This document shows, in pieces, positions 46,505 to 55,457 of a stretch of 64,000 bases of DNA. The DNA comes from an uncultured Pseudomonadota bacterium (GTDB lineage Bacteria > Pseudomonadota > Gammaproteobacteria > Methylococcales > Methylomonadaceae). Positions within the stretch are counted from its first letter, which is position 1. Each line of letters opens with the position of its first letter. The stretch spans positions 114,488 through 178,487 of the forward strand of contig CAIPQN010000090.1 in the NCBI GenBank assembly GCA_903867225.1, in the 5' to 3' direction. The position numbers were made by a program, and so were the translations under genes. Under the pieces are notes generated by a model. The model had not been told where the DNA came from and ran no database searches. It saw nothing but the letters and a program-made list of their open reading frames with translations.

Positions 46505-47344
46505 ATGCCTGCCATCAACATAAGCGACGAGGATTTTTTGAAATTCAAAGAATACTTTTATCGTAAAACGGGGATGTTATTTGAAGATTCCAAACGTTAT
46601 TTTGTCGATAAACGCTTGATTGATCGCATTGAAGCTACCGATTCAGGTAATTTCCGAAATTATTTCAACCAGCTACGTTTTGAAGTATCGGGCGAGGAAT
46701 TACAACAGTTAGTTAACGTGATGACGGTTAATGAAACTTACTTTTTTCGTGAAGAATACCAATTCAAATGTTTGGTAAATTCCATGATGGACGAAGTTAC
46801 TCGTAAGAAAAAAGATGATTCACCGATTCGTATTTGGTCAGTTCCATCTGCATCAGGTGAAGAACCTTACTCGATTGCCATTTATTTACTGGAGTATTGG
46901 TCAGGCATTCACCGATGGGATGTAGAAATTATGTCTTCAGATATTGATACCAAAATCATCGCGCAAGCTAGGCGCGGACATTATTCAACGCGTTCAGTCA
47001 TGAATTTATCGAAACCCATTTTAGCAAAATACTTTACGCCGCAAGCAGGTGGCTACCAAATTTGTGAAGATTTACGTCAAGCGGTTGAATTCAGTCGCGT
47101 TAATATCACAAATGCGGTGGATGTTCGCAATTATCGCGATATAGATGTTATTTTTTGTCGTAATTTGCTCATTTATTTCGATGATGCGTCACGGCGACAA
47201 GCGGCAGAAATGTTTTTTGATGCAATGAAAGAGGGTGGATTTATTTGTTTAGGGCATTCAGAATCGATGAGTCGTATTTCTTCGCTATTTCGGGTGCGTA
47301 AATTTCCTGATGCAATCGTTTATCAAAAACCTTGGGAGGCATGA
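46505..47344 (+). CDS. cheR: CheR chemoreceptor methyltransferase
   Basis: CheR methylates receptor glutamates with SAM. The 279 residues show the alpha-helical N-terminal domain and the catalytic domain with VNETYFFREEYQF, SVPSASGEEPYSIAIYLLE (SAM loop), SDIDTKIIAQAR and DVIFCRNLLIYFD. Length is normal. Its stop overlaps the start region of the following cheY. Confidence 0.95.
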   Translation: MPAINISDEDFLKFKEYFYRKTGMLFEDSKRYFVDKRLIDRIEATDSGNFRNYFNQLRFEVSGEELQQLVNVMTVNETYFFREEYQFKCLVNSMMDEVTRKKKDDSPIRIWSVPSASGEEPYSIAIYLLEYWSGIHRWDVEIMSSDIDTKIIAQARRGHYSTRSVMNLSKPILAKYFTPQAGGYQICEDLRQAVEFSRVNITNAVDVRNYRDIDVIFCRNLLIYFDDASRRQAAEMFFDAMKEGGFICLGHSESMSRISSLFRVRKFPDAIVYQKPWEA

Positions 47345-47715
47345 TGAAACATATTCTCGTCATTGACGATGCGGCAACTGTGCGACTTTATCATCGCAAC
47401 ATATTAGAAACAGCAGGTTATAGCGTTGATGAAGCTATCAATGGGATTGAAGCCTTAGAAAAAGCCTTAGTAACTTCTTACGATTTATATATTGTTGATG
47501 TCAATATGCCTAAATTGGACGGTTATGGATTTTTAAAAGAATTTCGTCGCCAAGAAGATGTGCTTCAATCACCTGCGATTATGGTGACTACTGAAGCGGG
47601 TAATCAAGACAAAATTCTTGGTTATGTGTCAGGGGCAAATTTATATATGACTAAACCAACTAAACCGAACCAATTACTTAGTTACGTCCGTTTATTACTT
47701 GGAGAGGTTGCGTAA
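47344..47715 (+). CDS. cheY: CheY-like response regulator 1
   Basis: A 123-residue single receiver domain: D8-D9, phospho-acceptor D52 in YIVDVNMPKLDG, T-T in MVTTEAG and K in MTKPTKP. GGAGG at 47335-47339 supports ATG 47344 rather than the ATG one codon earlier. Placed directly before cheA, it is the most likely direct phosphotransfer partner, a motor or pilus output or a phosphate sink. Confidence 0.93.
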   Translation: MKHILVIDDAATVRLYHRNILETAGYSVDEAINGIEALEKALVTSYDLYIVDVNMPKLDGYGFLKEFRRQEDVLQSPAIMVTTEAGNQDKILGYVSGANLYMTKPTKPNQLLSYVRLLLGEVA

Positions 47716-50402
47716 TGAACAATTTATTAGAACAATTTTTATCTGAGGCGCGTGACTTTTTACAAGGCATTGCTGAAAAGTTAATGCAATTAGAAAATGA
47801 GCCAAATAGCACTGAATTGATGGTCGAATTATTTCGGTTTGTGCATACATTAAAAGGTAATAGCGGACTTTTTGATTTTCCAGAAATGACTCGTGTGTTA
47901 CACGCCAGTGAAGATTTGATGGATGCGGTACGAAATGGACGAGTTAGTTATTCACAAACGCTCGCGGATCAATTACTTGAAGCGATGGATTTTGTAAGTG
48001 CTTTGATGGACGAAATTGAACTGACAGGAAAAACGGGCAGCAATCATGTTGGCACATCAACTGAATTAACAAATGCTTTACGCGCATTGTTGAATGCACC
48101 TAGCGCAGTTCATGTGCCAGTTGCCATTGAAACATATACCGAAGATGGTTTGGCAGTGAAAGCAATTTCATGGTCTGAATTACCACCAATGGATTTGCCA
48201 GAATCAACAGCGATGGGTTTACATCGTTGTGCAGTTGATGGTGAAACTGTTTTGTGGCTTCAATACACGCCTGAACCAGAGTGTTTTTTCAAAGGCGAAG
48301 ATCCATTCTTTTTGATACGACAAATTCCAGATGTCGCGTGGCGACACATTATTTTGAATAATACCGCTTCAACATTAGCGGAAATGGATGTATTCAGTAG
48401 TCAGCTTGTTTTTCAATTATTGACGATTGCATCAACAGAAGAATTAGACGATTTATTGCGTTACGTTCCTGATCAAATTCATCGCGTAAAAGTGCCAGCG
48501 TTAGCTTTTGTAAAACCGACAGGAAACAGCGACGATGTTGCGTTGGATGAAGATTTCATTATCAATATCTTGGAATTTTTTGATAATGATGAAATTGAAA
48601 CATTAACCAACACGATTAACACTATGTTGGAATTGTCTTCACCTGAATTGTGGTCATCTTCGGCTTTGCGTTGGATATTGCATCTTATTGAAACAGAACC
48701 TGATAACAAACCTGTTCAACGAACTTTATTAGAAGCCTTACGCACGCAAAAAACACCTGATTGGTCGGCATTAACATTGCCTGATGTTGAACCCACTCAA
48801 AATGTAGTGGCATCGCCCGTCGTTAGTGTCAACATCTCAGAAATATCCGATACGTTATTAGTTTATTTTAATGAAGTGATTGAGGCTCAAAAGGAAATTT
48901 TAAGTTTACCCGCATCGAGTGGTGGCGCGTGGTCAGCAGGGCGATTGAAAGCCGTCGGTGCAACGTTAATTGGTTGTTATCGCGCGGTACAAAGAGCGAA
49001 TGAAGTTGAGCATATTGAAGACGCGTTAAAATTAGCGTTGACCGAAAATTCTCCTACTCCATTATTAATTTGGTTAGACAATTCGTTGTTAGATACACAC
49101 GAACCTGTTTTAGTGGAAGATCATGAACAACATGAAGAACATCTCGTCGCTAACCATTTAGCTGCACAAACTGACGCTAAATCAAGTCGCCGTCCTGAAG
49201 AAATTGGTGGTGCAAATATCGTTGCAGCATCTAAAACACTGAAAGTCGATCAAGACAAAATTGACCGATTGATGAATTTAATTGGTGAAATGGTCGTCGC
49301 AAAAAATGCGCTGCCATATTTAGCGAATCGTGCTGAAACTGTGTTTGGTGTTCGTGAATTGTCGCGTGAAATTAAAGCGCAATATGCCGTTATCAATCGG
49401 GTTGCAGAAGAAATGCAAGATACAATTATGCAAGTCCGCATGATGCCAGTGTCGTTTATTTTTCAGCGTTTCCCTCGCATGGTGCGCGACATTTCCCGCA
49501 AATTGGGCAAAGAAGTTGAGTTAGTTTTGGAAGGTGAAGCGACTGAAGCCGATAAAAACATTATCGAAGCCTTATCTGATCCATTGATTCACATTGTGCG
49601 TAACAGTTTGGATCATGGTTTAGAAATGCCAGAAGCGCGTCTTGCTGCGGGTAAATTTGCCACAGGAAAATTATTGATTCGAGCGAGTCAAGAATCTGAT
49701 CGCGTTTTGATTGAAATTATCGACGATGGTAAAGGTATTGACCCAGACGTTATCAAGCAAAAAGCCTATGAAAAAGGCTTGATTGACGAATCCACACTTG
49801 AGCGAATCAGTGACCAAGACGCAGTAAATTTGGTTTTTGCGGCAGGTTTTTCAACGGCAGATGTGATTTCAGATTTGTCGGGACGCGGCGTGGGAATGGA
49901 TGTAGTGCGTTCTGCGGTTGAAAAAGTGAATGGCACGGTTGGCATTGAAAGTGAACGTGGTAAAGGCACACGATTATTTTTATCGTTACCATTATCGATG
50001 GCTGTCACCAATGTGATGATTATCGAATCAAATACCCAAATCTTCGGTGTGCCGATGGATATGGTTGTTGAAACTGTACGCGTACCACGCGCACACATTC
50101 GGACGATTAAACAAAAACAAACCACTGTTTTACGCGGTCGAATCGTACCTTTGTTATCGCTTAATGATTTGTTGGCGAAAAGTGAACCGCAATTGCCAAA
50201 TGAAGATGATGAATTTGCAACTTTGATTGTGCGTGTTCATGGTGAACATGTGGGTATTTTGGTTGATGATTTTAGAGAAACTGTAGACATTATTCTCAAA
50301 CCAATGACAGGAATTTTAGGCGGTTTGCCAGGTTATTCTGGCGCGGCATTGTTGGGCGACGGTTCAGTGTTGATGGTTTTAAATCCACGGGAGTTGATTT
50401 AG
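47715..50402 (+). CDS. cheA: CheA histidine kinase
   Basis: The 895-residue kinase has an N-terminal Hpt domain with H44 (FVHTLKGNSG) and a long central region (about 130-480) with a P2-like domain (YTPEPECFFKGEDPFFLIRQIP). The dimerisation domain starts with KIDRLMNLIGEMVVAKN, and the ATPase shows DPLIHIVRNSLDHGLE, DDGKGIDP and GRGVGMDVV. A C-terminal CheW-like domain contains LRGRIVPLLSL. It is larger than the 650-residue E. coli CheA because of the long linker. ATG 47715 overlaps the cheY stop by one base. Confidence 0.95.
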   Translation: MNNLLEQFLSEARDFLQGIAEKLMQLENEPNSTELMVELFRFVHTLKGNSGLFDFPEMTRVLHASEDLMDAVRNGRVSYSQTLADQLLEAMDFVSALMDEIELTGKTGSNHVGTSTELTNALRALLNAPSAVHVPVAIETYTEDGLAVKAISWSELPPMDLPESTAMGLHRCAVDGETVLWLQYTPEPECFFKGEDPFFLIRQIPDVAWRHIILNNTASTLAEMDVFSSQLVFQLLTIASTEELDDLLRYVPDQIHRVKVPALAFVKPTGNSDDVALDEDFIINILEFFDNDEIETLTNTINTMLELSSPELWSSSALRWILHLIETEPDNKPVQRTLLEALRTQKTPDWSALTLPDVEPTQNVVASPVVSVNISEISDTLLVYFNEVIEAQKEILSLPASSGGAWSAGRLKAVGATLIGCYRAVQRANEVEHIEDALKLALTENSPTPLLIWLDNSLLDTHEPVLVEDHEQHEEHLVANHLAAQTDAKSSRRPEEIGGANIVAASKTLKVDQDKIDRLMNLIGEMVVAKNALPYLANRAETVFGVRELSREIKAQYAVINRVAEEMQDTIMQVRMMPVSFIFQRFPRMVRDISRKLGKEVELVLEGEATEADKNIIEALSDPLIHIVRNSLDHGLEMPEARLAAGKFATGKLLIRASQESDRVLIEIIDDGKGIDPDVIKQKAYEKGLIDESTLERISDQDAVNLVFAAGFSTADVISDLSGRGVGMDVVRSAVEKVNGTVGIESERGKGTRLFLSLPLSMAVTNVMIIESNTQIFGVPMDMVVETVRVPRAHIRTIKQKQTTVLRGRIVPLLSLNDLLAKSEPQLPNEDDEFATLIVRVHGEHVGILVDDFRETVDIILKPMTGILGGLPGYSGAALLGDGSVLMVLNPRELI

Positions 50403-50404
50403 TT

Positions 50405-50638
50405 ATGGCGATTGAATATAAAAAATCACAAGCGATATTTAACGAATTTATTGGCGTTGAAGAAGCAGAAGCTTTACTAGAATGGTTGCAAAAAAATCCA
50501 AAAGGCAAAGTCAATTTTGCGGAATGCACCCATATTCATGCCTCTAGTTTGCAAGTTTTAATGGCGATTAAACCACCGATTGCAGCTGAACCAAATGATG
50601 CAGACTTAGCGGTTTGGTTGAATATTGCGTTAAAATAA
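50405..50638 (+). CDS. Small STAS-like protein
   Basis: A 77-residue protein with the central stretch KGKVNFAECTHIHASSLQVLMAIK, resembling the STAS strand-loop-helix (DLSxxxxIDSSGLQVLL) where a serine can be phosphorylated; here H-A-S-S precedes L-Q. It starts two bases after cheA. STAS proteins occur as switch or binding partners in chemosensory and lipid systems. The domain call is from pattern likeness and is moderate. Confidence 0.65.
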   Translation: MAIEYKKSQAIFNEFIGVEEAEALLEWLQKNPKGKVNFAECTHIHASSLQVLMAIKPPIAAEPNDADLAVWLNIALK

Positions 50639-50669
50639 CACCCCAATTCAATTAATAAGGAAAATAAAA

Positions 50670-51044
50670 ATGCCAAAAACAATTCTACTCGTAGACGATT
50701 CGGTCACAATGTTAATGAGCGTCAAAAATAACTTAGAAATCGCGGGCTTTAAAGTCGAAACAGCTGAAGATGGTGTAAAAGCAATGGCGAAACTCAGTTC
50801 TGGTTTGAAACCCGATTTAATTATTACTGACATCAATATGCCGAATATGGGCGGTATTGAATTGATTAAAAAAGCGCGTGCTTTACCTGGTTTTCGGTTT
50901 ATACCGATTCTGACATTGACCACGGAAAGTAATCAAGGCAGACGTGATGAAGGTAAAGCCGCTGGCGCAACAGGTTGGTTGGTAAAACCAGTGGGTGGCG
51001 TTGATTTACTGAAAATCATTAAGCAAGTTTTGCCTGGAGCTTAA
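50670..51044 (+). CDS. cheY: CheY-like response regulator 2
   Basis: 124 residues of receiver domain: D9-D10, D54 in LIITDINMPNMGG, T in TLTTESN and K in WLVKPVGG. It is closest in layout to chemotaxis CheY proteins. AAGGAA lies upstream of ATG 50670. Two bases separate it from the second receptor-like gene. Confidence 0.93.
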   Translation: MPKTILLVDDSVTMLMSVKNNLEIAGFKVETAEDGVKAMAKLSSGLKPDLIITDINMPNMGGIELIKKARALPGFRFIPILTLTTESNQGRRDEGKAAGATGWLVKPVGGVDLLKIIKQVLPGA

Positions 51045-51046
51045 TC

Positions 51047-52654
51047 GTGAGAGCGAAATACCAAAGCATCGATTTTAAAAGTAGGGCAGGGCGCATTTTA
51101 TGTTTTGGCGTAGGTGCAATGCTTTTATTGATAATCAGTGCTGTGTTTTTAAATAGCTATTTAGAAGCACAATTAGGTCATTTTAAAGATGTGGTGTTTT
51201 TGGGTTTGGCAACGATTATTACATTCGCTTCACAATGGCTTTTGCTTCTTGAAATCCAAAAGCCAAAAGTATTTTCGTTTGAAGAACGTGTTAATGCGAC
51301 GAATGAAAAACTTCGTCATGTGCTTAATAACATCACGCTTCAAGTTGAAAGCGTGTTCAACATAGAAAATGCTAATTTATCACCTAAAAATTCAAATGAT
51401 GCGCTCGCGATTGATTTGGTGAAATGCACAGAAAATGTTGAAAAACGAGTGCAAGTTTTAATTGATACGTTGCAATTAGGAAGTAATGATGAACTGGAAA
51501 CAGCACGATTCGATTTGTTGCCCGAAATCGAAAAAACTGCCAATGCGATTATCGAATATCTAAATGCGAGTACAAATATCGATACAAAATTGCGTGAACA
51601 AATGAATGGCACGCAACCGTTGTTATTGAATTTACAAAATGCTTTGAATGATTTTTCAGGTAAAGCAACCGTTGCAGAATCGCCACTATTAGCAATGTGT
51701 ATCAATGAAACCAGTGCGATTGTGGATAGACATGTACGACTTGATAAAGAAGTAATTCAACAGTTAAATGTTATTTCTCATGATACGGGTGACGCGTCAT
51801 TGCAGCTTGCGACATCGATGCGTAGTTTGAGTGATGAAGCTGGGAATTTAGTACGCTATATCACAGAAGCGGTGATGAAAATTGGCGAAATGGACGGCAG
51901 CATTAAAGACAGCGTGGATTTCATTGTCAAAATTGGATATTTCATTCAAGAAATTCCAGACAAAATTCAGCAAGATATTGCATCTGTTCAAGGTGCTGGA
52001 AGCGTAATTGATGATTTAGGTTATTTGGTTGATAGTATTAAAGAAATTAGTTTTCAAACAGATATTTTAGCGGTGAACGCTTCTATTCAAGCGGCTCATG
52101 CGGGCGATAAAGGTTTAGGATTTAAAATCGTTGCTGATGAAGTGCGTAAATTAGCGGTGAATTCAAATAAAGCGGCTGAAATGATTGAAGAAGGTTTAGA
52201 TGCCGCGCGTCATACTATTCGTAATGGTTTGAAATTCAAGTTTTTAGATGAAATTATGAACCGAATGAACGAAGCGGCTCAGGTAATGGACGCGGTTCAA
52301 AACCTAGAAAACGCTCATCAAGATGCTAGTCAGTATTACAAAACGTTGTTTAATGTTATCAATAGTAATAACCGAAAACTTGCGGCTGATATTGCTGAAA
52401 TTTTAGGCAGTATTCAATACCAAGACATCGTGCGTCAACGAATTGAACGAATGCAGGTAGTTATGCAACGCCGTAATGATTTATTTGAATCGTTTGTCAC
52501 AGAATTGGAATCTAATAATGGTAATCTTACGAACGATTTCGCATCACAGATAAATGTAATACTGAATAATTACATTGAAGACGAATTACAACATGGCAAT
52601 AGTTTAAATTCAGATAACGAAGAAGATGCACCACCAAAATTCGAGCTTTTCTAA
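51047..52654 (+). CDS. Receptor-like protein with two membrane helices and partial signalling tip
   Basis: From GTG 51047 (GGAG at 51035-51038), 535 residues. Helices at about 17-36 and 49-69 are joined by a short loop, so there is no sizeable periplasmic sensor domain. The tip region reads FQTDILAVNASIQAAHAGDKGLGFKIVADEVRKLA near residue 340, with H for R and altered residues compared with canonical receptors. The C-terminal part contains NSNNRKLAADIAEILGSIQYQDIVRQRIERM, which resembles chemotaxis receptor-like domains associated with CheX/PilJ type proteins. It may couple the array to the membrane. Confidence 0.83.
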   Translation: MRAKYQSIDFKSRAGRILCFGVGAMLLLIISAVFLNSYLEAQLGHFKDVVFLGLATIITFASQWLLLLEIQKPKVFSFEERVNATNEKLRHVLNNITLQVESVFNIENANLSPKNSNDALAIDLVKCTENVEKRVQVLIDTLQLGSNDELETARFDLLPEIEKTANAIIEYLNASTNIDTKLREQMNGTQPLLLNLQNALNDFSGKATVAESPLLAMCINETSAIVDRHVRLDKEVIQQLNVISHDTGDASLQLATSMRSLSDEAGNLVRYITEAVMKIGEMDGSIKDSVDFIVKIGYFIQEIPDKIQQDIASVQGAGSVIDDLGYLVDSIKEISFQTDILAVNASIQAAHAGDKGLGFKIVADEVRKLAVNSNKAAEMIEEGLDAARHTIRNGLKFKFLDEIMNRMNEAAQVMDAVQNLENAHQDASQYYKTLFNVINSNNRKLAADIAEILGSIQYQDIVRQRIERMQVVMQRRNDLFESFVTELESNNGNLTNDFASQINVILNNYIEDELQHGNSLNSDNEEDAPPKFELF

Positions 52655-52711
52655 TTCACTGCGTTGTGTGAGAATGAGAACTTACATTTTAAAAATTTTA
52701 AGGAGTAAATG

Positions 52712-53083
52712 ATGGCGAAAATTTTAGTGATTGATGATGAAGAACAATTGCGTGATTTATTGAAACAAATGTTGGGACGTGATGGACATGAAGTTCAAAC
52801 TGCGTGTGATGGCGTTGAGGGAATCAAAATCTTCGGTCAATTTAGTCCTGATTTAGTCATTACAGACATTATCATGCCGAACAAAGACGGAATTGAAGTG
52901 ATTACTGAATTATTATGCGGCAATACAGGAACACCTATTATTGCGATTTCAGGTGGTCGCCGTGCGATTACGGCTGAATTCAATTTAGAATCTGCTGAAC
53001 TTTTAGGTGTAAAAGGTATTTTATCTAAACCTTTTACCCGTGATCAATTACGCGAAGCCGTGAAAACAGCCTTGGATTCATGA
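52712..53083 (+). CDS. cheY: CheY-like response regulator 3
   Basis: 123-residue receiver domain: D8-D9, D52 in VITDIIMPNKDG, S in AISGGRR and K in LSKPFTR. AGGAG at 52701-52705 supports the second ATG. The stop overlaps the parA-like start by four bases, so translation is coupled. Confidence 0.92.
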   Translation: MAKILVIDDEEQLRDLLKQMLGRDGHEVQTACDGVEGIKIFGQFSPDLVITDIIMPNKDGIEVITELLCGNTGTPIIAISGGRRAITAEFNLESAELLGVKGILSKPFTRDQLREAVKTALDS

Positions 53084-53850
53084 TTTTGTCTGTCCCCGTT
53101 TTAGTCATAAGTAATCGCAAAGGCGGTGCGGGTAAAACAACCGTTTCGGTGAATATCGCCGCCGAATTTGCCGCTGCAAAACAGCGTATATTACTTATTG
53201 ATTTAGATTCACAAGGGCATTGCGCCGTTGGTTTGGGTGTGAAAATAAGCGCGGGACAGGCTGCAGTTCATGACATTTTCACTTCGCCTACGTTACGACT
53301 AATTGATGCCGTATGTGAAACCTCGATACACAATCTTTTTCTTTTGCCCGCAAATCCCGCATTTCAACATGGTGATAGTGGTAACGATGAACAATGTTTA
53401 GCGCGGGCGTTAGCGGATAAATCGATTGCCGAACAATTTGATTTAATCGTTATTGATACCCCCCCTTCGTTAGATAATTTACTTTTAAATGCGTTAGCCG
53501 CTGCAAATTGGGTATTAGTGCCTTATGTGCCGCATCCCTTGTCGTTTGAAGGTGTGCGTCAATTGGTTCGCGTGTTATTTAAAGTGATTTCTAGTCGAAA
53601 TCCCAAACTTAAAATTTTAGGTTTTTTACCTGTGATGACGGGAAATCATGTGCGCCAACATCGGCAAACGACTGAGCAAGTGACTAAACAATTTGGTGCG
53701 TTGCGAGTATTGAATGGCATTCGTACCGATATTAAATTAGCCGAAGCCTTTGGCGTGGGTAAACCAATTAGATTGTATGCCGCAAAAAGTCGGGGAGCAG
53801 AAGATTTTTCTGAATTAGCAACAACGTTGATTCAACTGATGAAAAAATAA
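53080..53850 (+). CDS. ParA/MinD-like ATPase of the chemosensory cluster
   Basis: The 256-residue deviant Walker ATPase has SNRKGGAGKTTVSVNIAAE (deviant Walker A with the signature lysine), LIDLDSQGHC (Walker A') and LIVIDTPPSL (Walker B). ParA-type ATPases position cytoplasmic chemoreceptor clusters (for example PpfA in Rhodobacter) and others position polar arrays. No parB follows. The coupling to cheY and the cytoplasmic receptor at the cluster start favour array positioning rather than plasmid or chromosome segregation. Confidence 0.85.
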   Translation: MILSVPVLVISNRKGGAGKTTVSVNIAAEFAAAKQRILLIDLDSQGHCAVGLGVKISAGQAAVHDIFTSPTLRLIDAVCETSIHNLFLLPANPAFQHGDSGNDEQCLARALADKSIAEQFDLIVIDTPPSLDNLLLNALAAANWVLVPYVPHPLSFEGVRQLVRVLFKVISSRNPKLKILGFLPVMTGNHVRQHRQTTEQVTKQFGALRVLNGIRTDIKLAEAFGVGKPIRLYAAKSRGAEDFSELATTLIQLMKK

Positions 53851-53888
53851 CGTCACTTCCCTGTTTTTCTTTATAGGATTGAAAGAAA

Positions 53889-55397
53889 ATGTCTATGAGC
53901 AATAAAGAATTCCCCATTGATGCGCTATTTCCCTTAAATGAATCTGCAATTATTAGTAAGACGGATTCAAGTGAAGTAATTACGTTTGTGAATCAGCAAT
54001 TTTGTCGTGTTTCGGGTTATTCAGAAGAAGAATTGCTAGGCAATACACACGTTATGCTTAATTCTCACGTTCATTCAAGTGAGTTTTTTCATGTTATGTG
54101 GGAAGCCATCTCGAATGGAAAAAGTTGGCAAGGTGAAATTTGTAATCGTGCAAAAACAGGACAGTTGTATTGGTTGAATACTTCAATTTTCCCGATAATT
54201 GATAAAGATACGGGTGAAGTATCGGGATACACTGGGGTTGGCTTTGATATTACTGAGAAAAAGCATTTGGAATTAGGCGTGCAATCTCAGGAAATACTTT
54301 ACGATTCTGTTATTGAAAGCACCGATGGTTTTTGGCATTTAGATAATAAAGCGCATTTCATTGACGTAAGCACACGTTATTGTCAGTTGTCGGGCTACAC
54401 CGAAACGGATTTGTTGACATTGACCATTTCTGATTTGGAAGCCGACGATCATAAAGGCGATTTAACGTATCAGCTTAGTACATTAAATGAATCAAAGACC
54501 AGTAAAGTGTTTGAATCTATGCACCAACGTAAAGATGGAACGAATTGGTTTGTAGAAATTTTGATTAGTTACAACGTCAAACACGATAATTTTTATATAT
54601 TTTTACGCGATATTTCAAAGCGAAAACTGAATGAGCGTGAACAATCGGCATTGCAACAGCAACTGAATCATTTGCAAAAGCTGGAAAGTATTGGGCGATT
54701 AACCGCTGGGATTGCTCACGATTTCAACAACATTTTGGCAAGCATTTTAGGTTATAACGAACTAAATAAAATAAATGCTGAAGATATGCTAGACAATGAA
54801 TTCAAAGCAGATTTTTTGCACAACTCAGCACAAATTGATGTTGCAGGAAGTCGAGCCGTTGATTTAATTAAAAAAATGTTGGCGTATTGCCGTCAAGAAG
54901 AAGAGCATAAAAGTGATACACGATTAGAGCTTTCTGATGTTTTGAATAAAATTTTGATTATGTTGCACGAAATTATTCCATCAACTATCACAATCAAAGC
55001 AAATTTGGTGGATGATGTTTATATTACAATCGACGAAACAGATTTTTATCAAATCATTGTAAATTTATTTGTAAATGCTCGCGACGCACTCAATAAAGCG
55101 AAAGGTACTATTGAATTAAGTATTTATTTAGTGGATTTTCAATCTCATATCTGTAGTGCCTGTCACGAAAAAATATCGGGTAAGTTTGTTGAAATAAAAA
55201 TTTCTGATACGGGGGATGGAATCAATCCAACAAAATTAGCGCATATTTTTGAACCTTTTTTTACGACGAAAAAAGTGGGTGAAGGTACAGGATTGGGCTT
55301 ATCGGTTGTTAGTGGAATTATTCACAATATGGATGGTCATATTTTGGTTGAATCTGAATTGGGCAAAGGAACAACATTTAAATTGTTATTTCCTTAA
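53889..55397 (+). CDS. PAS-PAS histidine kinase
   Basis: The 502-residue cytoplasmic kinase has two PAS domains (about 10-125 and 135-245), the first ending in GYTGVGFDITEKKHLE, typical of PAS-PAC. A HisKA domain has H277 in TAGIAHDFNNILASILGYNEL, and a HATPase domain has VNLFVNARDAL, DTGDGI and GEGTGLGLSVV. There is no attached receiver domain, unlike many kinases with this HDFNN motif. The cognate regulator is probably one of the CheY proteins. The first PAS may sense redox or ligand, but no cofactor residues are evident. Confidence 0.9.
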   Translation: MSMSNKEFPIDALFPLNESAIISKTDSSEVITFVNQQFCRVSGYSEEELLGNTHVMLNSHVHSSEFFHVMWEAISNGKSWQGEICNRAKTGQLYWLNTSIFPIIDKDTGEVSGYTGVGFDITEKKHLELGVQSQEILYDSVIESTDGFWHLDNKAHFIDVSTRYCQLSGYTETDLLTLTISDLEADDHKGDLTYQLSTLNESKTSKVFESMHQRKDGTNWFVEILISYNVKHDNFYIFLRDISKRKLNEREQSALQQQLNHLQKLESIGRLTAGIAHDFNNILASILGYNELNKINAEDMLDNEFKADFLHNSAQIDVAGSRAVDLIKKMLAYCRQEEEHKSDTRLELSDVLNKILIMLHEIIPSTITIKANLVDDVYITIDETDFYQIIVNLFVNARDALNKAKGTIELSIYLVDFQSHICSACHEKISGKFVEIKISDTGDGINPTKLAHIFEPFFTTKKVGEGTGLGLSVVSGIIHNMDGHILVESELGKGTTFKLLFP

Positions 55398-55457
55398 CTC
55401 GCGCCGCCTAAATTATCGTCATGCCGTATAATTGTTTTTATTTTTACGGCGTTTTCG

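Noticed and set aside
53080..53850. Chromosome or plasmid partition ParA
   Set aside because: No parB or parS-like repeats are nearby and the gene is translationally coupled to cheY within the chemosensory cluster.
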